The notes under the pieces: generated by a model
Databases searched by the model: none
What the model was told of the DNA's origin: nothing
Seen by the model: only the letters and a program-made list of their open reading frames with translations
Assembly: GCA_000432575.1 (NCBI GenBank)
Contig: HF996807.1
Coordinates: forward strand, 1,218 to 27,183
Length of the DNA: 25,966 nucleotides
Direction of reading: 5' to 3'
DNA from: Clostridium sp. CAG:762
GTDB taxonomy: Bacteria; Bacillota_I; Bacilli_A; RF39; UBA660
Translations under genes and position numbers: made by a program
Shown here: piece after piece, positions 1-6,429 of the stretch
Numbering within the stretch: the first letter of the stretch is position 1
Layout: each line of letters opens with the position of its first letter

Positions 1-63
<63 letters not shown>

Positions 64-78
64 TTTTGTATATAATAT

Positions 79-155
79 GGCCAGTTGGTGAAGTGGCTTA
101 ACACACTGCCCTTTCACGGCAGCATTCATGGATTCGAATTCCATACTGGTCACCA
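79..155 (+). tRNA. tRNA-Glu (TTC)
   Basis: This is a complete cloverleaf. Acceptor strands GGCCAGT (79-85) and ACTGGTC (145-151) pair with one G-U. The anticodon stem CTGCC/GGCAG encloses loop CTTTCAC, giving anticodon TTC. The T arm contains GATTCGAATTCC, and CCA is encoded at 153-155. It lies 15 nt after the preceding tRNA-Ile, so the two are probably processed from one transcript. Confidence 0.94.
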
Positions 156-180
156 AAAATGTTTATAATTTAATATATAA

Positions 181-380
181 AAACGATGCGAAAAGACATG
201 GCTTATAATTTTTATTTCAAGAGAGTTCGTGTTAGCTGAAAACGAATAATAAGATTATGTAGTTACTACTTTTCAAGTTGTACTCGAAAGAGAAAACCGG
301 AAAAATCCGTTATCAAAATTAAGGTAAAATAAGAATGGTACCGTGTCAATAAGCACTCCTTATATGGAGTGTTTTTATTT
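181..380 (+). promoter_or_regulatory. T-box leader, threonine specific, ahead of thrS
   Basis: Stem I can be traced: GAAAAG (190-195) pairs with CTTTTC (269-274), and the arm carries the AGAGAGT element at 220-226. The specifier loop just 5' of the closing strand holds ACT (265-267) followed by A, a threonine codon. A stem III-like hairpin CGGA/TCCG lies near 298-309. The T-box proper with TGGTACCG is at 336-343. A terminator hairpin CACTCC (354-359)/GGAGTG (366-371) precedes a T-rich run. Uncharged tRNA-Thr should favour the antiterminator and turn on the downstream genes. No convincing promoter separates it from the tRNAs, so read-through from them is possible. Confidence 0.9.
353..380 (+). 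terminator. Conditional terminator of the Thr T-box
   Basis: A 6-bp GC-rich stem CACTCC/GGAGTG with loop TTATAT is followed directly by GTTTTTATTTTATTT. It overlaps the 3' part of the T-box antiterminator region, as expected for mutually exclusive folds. Confidence 0.85.
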
Positions 381-403
381 TATTTAGAAAGAGGAAGTAG
401 TAT

Positions 404-640
404 ATGAAAACAATAAAAATAAAAGATTATCTAGGAAACTTAATTTATGTAGATATCACCAATCTTGGTCTAAGTGAGTTAATAGAACTTAGAAATTCTC
501 TCGTGGGCTACGAAGCATATGCAGTACTCAACAGTATGATAGTAAATGAATGTATGCAAAGCAAATACACCAAAAAATATAACCGTATAGCAAAAAGAAT
601 AAGAAAAACAAAAAAAGTATATAAAGAAAGGAATGATTAA
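404..640 (+). CDS. Small basic protein of unknown function between T-box and thrS
   Basis: A 78-residue product with RBS GAGGAAG about 8 nt before the ATG. I do not recognise the family. The first 20 residues (KTIKIKDYLGNLIYVDIT) look like a beta hairpin, followed by two predicted helices (LSELIELRNSL; YEAYAVLNSMIVNE). The last 25 residues are strongly basic (KKYNRIAKRIRKTKK), which suggests RNA or ribosome contact, but this is only inference. It is the first gene behind the Thr T-box and its stop touches the start of thrS, so it is co-expressed with thrS under threonine limitation. The hairpin start faintly recalls a TGS domain, which the adjacent ThrRS lacks, but the C-terminal half does not fit that fold. 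Confidence 0.72.
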   Translation: MKTIKIKDYLGNLIYVDITNLGLSELIELRNSLVGYEAYAVLNSMIVNECMQSKYTKKYNRIAKRIRKTKKVYKERND

Positions 641-641
641 A

Positions 642-2378
642 ATGATAAATATCAAAGAAGATAAAGAATTAAATGTAATGAACCACAGCTGTGCCCACCT
701 TTTAGCCCATGCCATTAAACATCTATACCCACATGCTTTGTTTTGGGTAGGGCCAGTAATTGACGATGGTTTTTACTATGACATCGATTTAGGAGATGAC
801 GTTATTCGTGAAGAAGATTTACCTAGAATCGAAAAAGAAATGAAAAAAATCAGCAAAGATAACAAACTAATCAAAAGAATGGAAATAAGTAAACAAGAAG
901 CCTTAGAAATGTTTAAAGACGATCCATACAAAATAGACTTAATCAGTAGAATGGACGAAAACGAACAAATAATTTCAGCATACAAACAAGAAGACTTCAT
1001 TGACCTATGCCGTGGGCCACATGTCAATTCCACAAAAGATTTAAAGTATTTTAAACTCCTAAAAGTATCTGGTGCATACTGGAAAGGAGACTCCAAAAAC
1101 AAAATGCTTCAAAGAATATATGGCATATGCTTCAAAGAAGAAAAAGATCTAGAAGAATATTTAAACATGCTAGAAGAAGCAAAAAAAAGAGACCATAAAA
1201 AATTAGGCAAAGAACTAGAATTATTTATGATGAGTGAATATGGTCCAGGTTTCCCATTCTTCCTACATAATGGAATGATATTAAGAAACCAATTAGAAAA
1301 CTTTTGGTATCAAGAACACACTAAAGAAGGCTATGAGTTCATAAAAACTCCAATTATGCTAAACAAAGAATTGTGGCAATTATCAGGTCATTGGTATAAC
1401 TACCGTGAAAACATGTATACCAGTGAAATCGATGATAAAATATTTGCAATAAAACCAATGAATTGCCCAGGCGGAATGCTTGTTTACAAAAATAGCCTTC
1501 ATTCTTATAAAGACTTACCACTAAGAATAGGAGAATTAGGCCAAGTACATAGACATGAAGCAAGTGGAGCCCTAAATGGCTTATTTAGAGTAAGAACATT
1601 TACCCAAGACGATGCCCACATATTCATGAGAGAAGACCAAATAGAAGAAGAAGTAATAAGATTAATTAACTTCATTGATAGAATGTATAGTGTTTTTGGA
1701 TTAACCTATAACATTGAACTATCTACAAGACCAGAAGAAAAATATATAGGTTCAATTGAAATATGGAACAAAGCCGAAAAAGCCCTAGAAGAAGCTTGCC
1801 ACAAAGCAGGAAGAGAATGCAAAATCAATCCTGGAGATGGAGCCTTCTATGGACCTAAACTAGACTTTCACATTAAAGATTCACTCGGTCGTGTATGGCA
1901 ATGCGGAACAATCCAATTAGATATGAATTTACCTGAAAGATTTGATTTAACTTATGTTGACAAAGATGGTTCAAAAAAAAGACCAGTTATGTTACATCGC
2001 GTTATATATGGTTCAATTGAAAGATTTATTGGTATCTTAATTGAACACTATGGTGGAGCCTTTCCACTCTGGTTATCTCCAGTTCAAGTAAACATCATCC
2101 CTGTTAATAATGAATATCATTTAGAATATGCTAAAACATTAGAAAACATCCTAAAAGAAAATGGTATCCGTGTCAAAATGGACGCCCGCGAAGAAAAATT
2201 ATCATACCGCATGAGAGAATCACAAACTAAAAAAATTCCTTATACCCTAATTATAGGAGATAAAGAAAAAGATGATAACAAAGTAAGTTATAGAAAATTC
2301 GGTAGCAACGAAACTACAACAGTTGATACAAAAGAATTTATTAATATCTTAAAAGATTTAATTAAAGATTTAAAATAG
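642..2378 (+). CDS. thrS: Threonyl-tRNA synthetase, lacking the N-terminal TGS domain
   Basis: A class II synthetase that charges tRNA-Thr. The N-terminal editing domain begins almost at residue 1: HSCAHLLAHA gives HxxxH and DLCRGPH gives the Cys/His pair. The catalytic core follows with MNCPGG (Zn ligand Cys), motif 2 (RHEASGAL...FRVRTF), QDDAH and motif 3 (LHRVIYGSIERFIG), then the anticodon-binding domain from about residue 480. At about 578 residues it is some 60 shorter than the usual ~640, and the missing part is the TGS domain. An in-frame ATG at 633 sits directly on the AAAGGA RBS (627-632). The ATG at 642 has proper spacing and is preferred. Expression is controlled by the Thr T-box. 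Confidence 0.96.
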   Translation: MINIKEDKELNVMNHSCAHLLAHAIKHLYPHALFWVGPVIDDGFYYDIDLGDDVIREEDLPRIEKEMKKISKDNKLIKRMEISKQEALEMFKDDPYKIDLISRMDENEQIISAYKQEDFIDLCRGPHVNSTKDLKYFKLLKVSGAYWKGDSKNKMLQRIYGICFKEEKDLEEYLNMLEEAKKRDHKKLGKELELFMMSEYGPGFPFFLHNGMILRNQLENFWYQEHTKEGYEFIKTPIMLNKELWQLSGHWYNYRENMYTSEIDDKIFAIKPMNCPGGMLVYKNSLHSYKDLPLRIGELGQVHRHEASGALNGLFRVRTFTQDDAHIFMREDQIEEEVIRLINFIDRMYSVFGLTYNIELSTRPEEKYIGSIEIWNKAEKALEEACHKAGRECKINPGDGAFYGPKLDFHIKDSLGRVWQCGTIQLDMNLPERFDLTYVDKDGSKKRPVMLHRVIYGSIERFIGILIEHYGGAFPLWLSPVQVNIIPVNNEYHLEYAKTLENILKENGIRVKMDAREEKLSYRMRESQTKKIPYTLIIGDKEKDDNKVSYRKFGSNETTTVDTKEFINILKDLIKDLK

Positions 2379-2405
2379 AATTACTTAAATGTAGTTCTTT
2401 TTTTC
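2378..2405 (+). terminator. Rho-independent terminator of thrS
   Basis: GAATTAC (2378-2384) pairs with GTAGTTC (2391-2397), with one G-U and loop TTAAAT, followed by TTTTTTT. It starts at the last base of the thrS stop codon. Confidence 0.8.
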
Positions 2406-2408
2406 ACG

Positions 2409-2426
2409 TTTGCTATGCTGTTAACA
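2409..2426 (+). repeat. Recurrent intergenic motif TTTGCTATGCTGTTAACA, copy 1
   Basis: An 18-nt match to the copy at 25947-25964. A 15-nt core (TTTGCTATGCTGTTA) recurs in inverted orientation at 15384-15398, and a diverged form lies at 6269-6286. It begins 11 nt after the thrS terminator stem. It contains most of the palindrome CTGTTAACAG (2418-2427). Function unknown. Confidence 0.6.
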
Positions 2427-2565
2427 GAAAAAAAACAGTAAATTTACCTAACCAACCCCTCGTTAATAAATTAACAATAAATGTTCCTGCTTTACACTCA
2501 AAAGTGTCAAATTTTTAAAAAAATGAAGAAATTTTAGAAAAAAAAAGTAATCTCAATTTTCTCTG

Positions 2566-2579
2566 ACTATATATATAGT
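2566..2579. promoter_or_regulatory. 14-bp perfect palindrome directly before the exporter RBS
   Basis: ACTATATATATAGT is self-complementary and ends just before the RBS AGGAGGG (2581-2587) of the exporter gene. It may be an operator or a small hairpin occluding the RBS. Its AT alternation could also be chance in such AT-rich DNA. No clear -35/-10 pair was found nearby. Confidence 0.35.
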
Positions 2580-2595
2580 TAGGAGGGTAAAAAAG

Positions 2596-4653
2596 ATGCA
2601 AAAAAAATTAGTTATTAGACAACAAGGAATAAAAGAATGTGGCGCCTCATGCTTATTATCGGTTATTAGATATTATAAAGGAAATATTTCTTTAACAAAG
2701 TTATTAGAATTAACCAACACAAACAAAAATGGCACAACCTTTTATGACCTTAGATATGCCTCCAATTATCTTGGCCTACCTGCAGAAGGCTATAAATTGG
2801 ACAAACTATCTAACGAAATAAAAACCCCATTCATTTCCCAAGTTCTTGTTAATAATTATACCCATTTTATTGTAGTTTATGAAATAAAAAAAGATAGTTT
2901 ATTAATCATGGACCCCGGCCAAGGTTCAAAAGTTATTAAACTTGAAGATTTTTATAAAACATGGACAGGCAATATCCTGATTTTTAATTATAACAAGAAA
3001 CTTCCCATAATAACAACCGAAAATTATATCAAAAATATTATCATAAATGTCTTAAGTAAGAACAAAATATTACTTACTAACATCTTCATTTTATCAATAA
3101 TTTTTACATTATTAACAATTATTAATTCTTACCAAATGAAGTTCATTTTAGCTAAGTTTTCTGTAAGTACATTTGTCATTTCATTCATATACATAATACT
3201 TATGCGGTCTCTTGCAAATGTTTTCAAAAATATATTGCTATCTTACCTAAACATCAAACTAGATATTAGTATCTTCGCCTCATCCATTGATAATATAATT
3301 TACTTTCCTTATAGTTATTACAAAAATAAAACAACTGGTGAAGTAACCTCAAAATTAAGCGATATATCCCATGTTAGAAATTTAATTAGTAAAATAATAC
3401 TCACAGTACTACTAGATTTTCTAATACTCATAATCGCAGGAATATTTCTTTATTCCATTAATAAATTCTTATTCCTATTATCTTTATTAATTGTTTTAAT
3501 CTATGTAATCACTATGCTTTTATTAAACCCATACATGAACAAATTAGTCAAAAAAGATCTAGAAAATAACAGTATTATCAATACCAATTTAATCGAATCA
3601 ATTACTAATTTTGAAACAATAAAAGGTTTAAATATAGAAGCAAAAATTATAGATAAATTAGAATATCTTTACAGCAAAAACCTAAAAAACGTATTAAAAT
3701 TCAGTAATATTATTAATTTCTGCAATTTTATTAAAGAATCAGTAGAATTAACTATCTTACTTCTAATAAATCTATATGGTATTTTAGAAGTAACAAAAGG
3801 CTCCATGCAACTAAGCACCCTTATTGTATTTAATACTATTCTAGTGTATTTCTTAGATCCAGTTAAAAATATTATTAATTTAGCAAGTGATTATTATATG
3901 GCTAAAAACGCATTAGATAGAGCAAATACCTTATTTGAAATAAAAAAAGAAGATATGCTTACCAAAACTGATTTAATAATAAATGGCAATATTGATATTC
4001 ATAATTTATCATTCTCATATGGACATACCAAAATCCTAAACAATGTTAACTTATCTATTAAAAATGGAGAAAAAGTTTTAATACTAGGTAACTCCGGAAG
4101 TGGCAAAAGCACCTTACTCAAAATATTATATAAATATTATGATGTAAGAAGAGGCATGATTAATATAAATAATAATGATATTAATGATTATAGTTTAAAA
4201 GATATTAGAAGTGAAATTACATATATTAGTCAAAACGAAATGCTTTTCACAGATAGCATCAAAGATAACATCATCTTAAATAGAAATATTAAAACTGAAG
4301 AATTCTTAAACGTATGTAAAACCTTTTGCGTTGATAAAATAATAGAAAATAACATTTTAGGTTATGATATGTTACTAGAAGAAAATGGCATCAACATCTC
4401 AGGTGGCGAAAGACAAAGAATAATCCTTGCTAGAAGCATGCTTAAAAAAAGCAAAATAGTATTTATCGACGAAGGATTAAATCAAATAGATATTAATTTA
4501 GAAAGAAAAATATTAAAAAACAGTTTTAAAAATTATAAAAACATAACATTTGTAATTGTATCACATAGATTAGATAATATGGATTTATATGATAAAGTAA
4601 TCAAAATAGAAAATGGGCAAGTTATAGATATTTTAAAAAGGAGAGTAAAATGA
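2596..4653 (+). CDS. Peptidase-containing ABC exporter (C39) for double-glycine peptides
   Basis: Membrane exporter of the PCAT type, which cuts the leader after a GG site and exports the core peptide using ATP. Residues 1-130 form the C39 cysteine peptidase: Cys15 in KECGASCL, His90 in THFIVVYE and Asp106 in MDPGQG are all present, so proteolysis should be intact. Residues about 150-430 hold the transmembrane domain. The ATPase domain has Walker A GNSGSGKST (498-506), signature ISGGERQR (from 601), Walker B IVFIDE (621-626) and H-loop His657. At 685 residues it is slightly short for the family (about 700-730). The TGA stop overlaps the next start (ATGA). Two matching double-glycine peptides lie directly downstream at 5090 and 5252, which supports the assignment. 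Confidence 0.93.
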   Translation: MQKKLVIRQQGIKECGASCLLSVIRYYKGNISLTKLLELTNTNKNGTTFYDLRYASNYLGLPAEGYKLDKLSNEIKTPFISQVLVNNYTHFIVVYEIKKDSLLIMDPGQGSKVIKLEDFYKTWTGNILIFNYNKKLPIITTENYIKNIIINVLSKNKILLTNIFILSIIFTLLTIINSYQMKFILAKFSVSTFVISFIYIILMRSLANVFKNILLSYLNIKLDISIFASSIDNIIYFPYSYYKNKTTGEVTSKLSDISHVRNLISKIILTVLLDFLILIIAGIFLYSINKFLFLLSLLIVLIYVITMLLLNPYMNKLVKKDLENNSIINTNLIESITNFETIKGLNIEAKIIDKLEYLYSKNLKNVLKFSNIINFCNFIKESVELTILLLINLYGILEVTKGSMQLSTLIVFNTILVYFLDPVKNIINLASDYYMAKNALDRANTLFEIKKEDMLTKTDLIINGNIDIHNLSFSYGHTKILNNVNLSIKNGEKVLILGNSGSGKSTLLKILYKYYDVRRGMININNNDINDYSLKDIRSEITYISQNEMLFTDSIKDNIILNRNIKTEEFLNVCKTFCVDKIIENNILGYDMLLEENGINISGGERQRIILARSMLKKSKIVFIDEGLNQIDINLERKILKNSFKNYKNITFVIVSHRLDNMDLYDKVIKIENGQVIDILKRRVK

Positions 4654-5084
4654 TTAGTTGCAACAAAGAAATAATTTTTAATATAAAAAACAAATTAGTA
4701 ATATTATTAAGTAGCATTGTTATTATAAGTTTTATTATTATGATTATTTTAGCACACCTTTTAAAAGTAGAAAAATATTACCAAAACAAAGGCATTGTAG
4801 TCTTAGATAAAGATAACTATTACTTAAAATTATATGTTGATTTTGAAAATATTGAAACCATAATAAATAACTCTTCAATCCTCATAAACGAAGATAACTA
4901 TCAATATAACATAATAAGTATAAGTGATTTATTAGAATCTAATTATGATAACTACCAAATATTCTATCTACAAATACTAAATCCAAATAAAAATCTATTA
5001 GTTAATAATCTGGTTATCAATTACAAAATTTTAACAGGTAGAGAATCACTGATAAAATATATAAAAAAAATAGTAAAGGAGTAA
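4650..5084 (+). CDS. Miniature HlyD-like bacteriocin export accessory protein
   Basis: A 144-residue protein with a short cytoplasmic N terminus, one membrane segment (about 16-38) and an extracytoplasmic remainder. The C terminus (LVINYKILTGRESLIKYIKK) resembles the end of HlyD/bacteriocin accessory proteins, where a Gly-x-Ile/tyr-x-x-TGK-x-x-L pattern precedes the last helix. Family members usually have 300-450 residues with a long coiled coil and lipoyl halves. Here that middle is absent, leaving an anchor plus a small beta domain. The start overlaps the exporter stop by 4 nt (translational coupling), and the first peptide gene follows after 5 nt. It is likely the partner of the exporter. 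The assignment rests on gene order and a weak C-terminal resemblance; an immunity protein is the main alternative. Confidence 0.65.
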   Translation: MISCNKEIIFNIKNKLVILLSSIVIISFIIMIILAHLLKVEKYYQNKGIVVLDKDNYYLKLYVDFENIETIINNSSILINEDNYQYNIISISDLLESNYDNYQIFYLQILNPNKNLLVNNLVINYKILTGRESLIKYIKKIVKE

Positions 5085-5089
5085 AAAAT

Positions 5090-5248
5090 ATGAAAAAATT
5101 AAACGAATTAGAATTAAAACAAATTAATGGAGGCATCGGACTAGGCTGGCTAGCCGCAGGATTATTTGTAGGTATATCATTTATCTCAGGCATTTTGTCA
5201 GGATACACTAACCCAACACCATGTAACATTAGTAGGAGTAGGAGGTAA
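5090..5248 (+). CDS. Double-glycine bacteriocin precursor, peptide 1
   Basis: A 52-residue peptide with the classical leader MKKLNELELKQINGG, which has the LxxxELxxIxGG-type pattern read by C39 peptidases. Cleavage after Gly15 would release a 37-residue core that is hydrophobic and glycine-rich, contains two GxxxG motifs (GLFVG, GILSG) and ends in a polar cationic tail (TPCNISRSRR). GxxxG motifs, a short core and a second peptide immediately downstream are hallmarks of class IIb two-peptide bacteriocins. RBS AAAGGAG (5075-5081) overlaps the end of the upstream gene. The single Cys in the core makes an internal disulfide impossible. Confidence 0.87.
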   Translation: MKKLNELELKQINGGIGLGWLAAGLFVGISFISGILSGYTNPTPCNISRSRR

Positions 5249-5251
5249 AAA

Positions 5252-5422
5252 ATGAGAAAACTAAACAAAAATGAATTAATTAACATAAACGGAGGATTCA
5301 AAATATCCGGGGCAATTCTTCAATACGGAAGACTATTCGTTTTAGCCTTTTATGATATTGGTGTAGGAGTAGGAAGTGCTATAAGAAGATTCAGTAAAAG
5401 AAACTACTGTCCAATTAACTAA
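5252..5422 (+). CDS. Double-glycine bacteriocin precursor, peptide 2
   Basis: A 56-residue peptide with leader MRKLNKNELININGG, clearly paralogous in design to the peptide 1 leader. The predicted 41-residue core begins FKISGAILQYGR. It has a Gly-Val-Gly-Val-Gly stretch that includes a GxxxG motif and a basic C-terminal part (AIRRFSKRNYCPIN). Its RBS (GGAGTAGGAGG) lies inside the last codons of peptide 1, so the two should be made in step, as expected for a two-component pore-forming bacteriocin. The core has one Cys, as in peptide 1, which leaves an inter-peptide disulfide possible. No immunity gene follows; a hairpin and terminator come next. Confidence 0.86.
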   Translation: MRKLNKNELININGGFKISGAILQYGRLFVLAFYDIGVGVGSAIRRFSKRNYCPIN

Positions 5423-5434
5423 AATAACATATAT

Positions 5435-5461
5435 TACCTATTTACCGGTCCTAAATAGGTA
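5435..5461 (+). other. Perfect 10-bp hairpin after the bacteriocin genes
   Basis: TACCTATTTA (5435-5444) and TAAATAGGTA (5452-5461) are exact inverted repeats with loop CCGGTCC. No T-run follows on the + strand, so it is more likely an RNA 3'-end stabilising or processing hairpin than a terminator itself. Confidence 0.6.
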
Positions 5462-5470
5462 TAAATATAA

Positions 5471-5525
5471 AAAAAGATACATTTTATTAAAAAAATAAGC
5501 AAATTTTGTATCTTTTTATCTTATT
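5471..5525 (+). terminator. Terminator of the bacteriocin operon
   Basis: AAAAAGATACA (5471-5481) pairs with TGTATCTTTTT (5507-5517). The enclosed TTTTATT/AAATAAG segment can extend the fold. The 3' arm runs into a T-rich tract just before the rpsU promoter. Confidence 0.72.
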
Positions 5526-5528
5526 TTG

Positions 5529-5557
5529 TTGAATATTTACAAATATAATGATATAAT
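5529..5557 (+). promoter_or_regulatory. rpsU-yqeY promoter
   Basis: TTGAAT (5529-5534), a 17-nt spacer and TATAAT (5552-5557). A second TATAAT at 5544-5549 has no matching -35. Confidence 0.75.
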
Positions 5558-5589
5558 TTAGTAGACAAACCGAGAAGGGAGGGATTATA

Positions 5590-5790
5590 ATGTCTGTTGA
5601 AGTTCGTGGAAATTTAGAGATTGCGATGAAAAGGTTTAAGACGCAGTTAGCTCGCAGTGGCTCCCTTCAAAAGGTTAGAGAACGCAGTGATGGTTATAAA
5701 AAACCAGGTATTAAAAACCGTGAAGCAATAAAGCAAGGTATCAAAAATTCAAGAAAAAAAGGAAATGCACATAGAAGAAGTGTAGCTTAA
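5590..5790 (+). CDS. rpsU: 30S ribosomal protein bS21
   Basis: A small-subunit ribosomal protein near the 3' end of 16S rRNA, involved in initiation on mRNAs. The 66 residues show the S21 pattern: an N-terminal helix (LEIAMKRFKTQLARSGSLQKVRER), a Tyr/Lys-rich turn (GYKKPGIKNREA) and a basic C-terminal helix. RBS GGGAGGG lies upstream of the ATG. It is followed 10 nt later by yqeY, a common pairing in Bacillota. It is slightly longer than the 57-58 residues typical of Bacillus. Confidence 0.93.
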   Translation: MSVEVRGNLEIAMKRFKTQLARSGSLQKVRERSDGYKKPGIKNREAIKQGIKNSRKKGNAHRRSVA

Positions 5791-5800
5791 GGGTGATAAT

Positions 5801-6250
5801 ATGACTTTATTAGAAACAATTAAAAACGATATGATTACTGCGATGAAAGAAAAAGATAGTTTTCGCCTTGGTGTCATTAGAATGGCCAAAGGGGCTATTC
5901 AACTAGAAGAAATAAATAAGAAAAAAGAACTAACTGACAGTGATGTCATTGATATCATATCAAAGCAAATCAAATTAAGAAAAGATGCTATAAATGAATT
6001 TCAAAAAGCAAACCGTCTTGATTTAGTTAGCCAAAATGAAAAAGAAATAGAAGTATTAAATAAATATATGCCAACTCAATTAACCGAAGAAGAAATTGAT
6101 AAAATAATAAATGAAGTTTTTGATACAGTAAAACCTACAAGTATCAAAGATTTAGGAACCATTATGAAGTCGATTACCCCTAGTCTAAAAGGCAAAGCAG
6201 ATATGAGTATGGTCAATATTAAAATTAAAGAAAGATTAAATAACTTATAA
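5801..6250 (+). CDS. yqeY: GatB/YqeY domain protein
   Basis: A 149-residue soluble protein that matches the YqeY family throughout: MTLLETIKNDMITAMKEKDSFRLGVIRM at the start, then the DVIDIISKQIKLRKDAI segment, the YMPTQLTEEEID motif, and a C-terminal KDLGTIMKS...KGKADMSMVN segment. The family resembles the tail domain of GatB, which contacts tRNA in the amidotransferase, but the role of free YqeY is not established. It is co-transcribed with rpsU. RBS AAGGGTGAT precedes the ATG. Confidence 0.93.
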   Translation: MTLLETIKNDMITAMKEKDSFRLGVIRMAKGAIQLEEINKKKELTDSDVIDIISKQIKLRKDAINEFQKANRLDLVSQNEKEIEVLNKYMPTQLTEEEIDKIINEVFDTVKPTSIKDLGTIMKSITPSLKGKADMSMVNIKIKERLNNL

Positions 6251-6270
6251 AATTAATCTTTCTTTTCTTT
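6230..6270 (+). terminator. Terminator of rpsU-yqeY
   Basis: GAAAGATTAA (6230-6239) and TTAATCTTTC (6253-6262) are perfect inverted repeats with a 13-nt loop that contains the yqeY stop. A T-rich run follows. Confidence 0.82.
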
Positions 6271-6286
6271 TGCTACGCCATTAGCA
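6269..6286 (+). repeat. Recurrent intergenic motif, diverged copy
   Basis: TTTGCTACGCCATTAGCA matches the consensus TTTGCTATGCTGTTAACA at 14 of 18 positions and again sits immediately after a terminator. Here TTGCTA and TAGCAA form a small inverted repeat of their own. Confidence 0.4.
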
Positions 6287-6355
6287 ATAAAAAAATCATG
6301 AAACAATCACACTTAAAACCTACAAAAACAATTCAAACAAGTGTACGAAAATATC

Positions 6356-6384
6356 TTGACAAAGAAAATAACATATGATAAGAT
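6356..6384 (+). promoter_or_regulatory. recG promoter
   Basis: A consensus TTGACA (6356-6361), then a 17-nt spacer and TAAGAT (6379-6384). The predicted start of transcription is about 40 nt before the recG ATG. Confidence 0.65.
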
Positions 6385-6429
6385 GAAAATGTATAAAAAA
6401 ATAGTTATTGCAAATTAGGAGGGGGATTT

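Noticed and set aside
404..640. The 78-residue protein as a detached TGS domain
   Set aside because: Only the first hairpin is similar; the basic helical end and lack of the TGS core motif make this weak, so it is kept only as a question.
5017..5301. 94-codon minus-strand frame over the bacteriocin peptides
   Set aside because: No RBS, hydrophobic low-complexity product, and fully antisense to two well-supported peptide genes with their own RBSs.
6298..6378. Short frame beginning MKQSHLKPTK
   Set aside because: No RBS before the ATG, and it runs through the -35 of the recG promoter.
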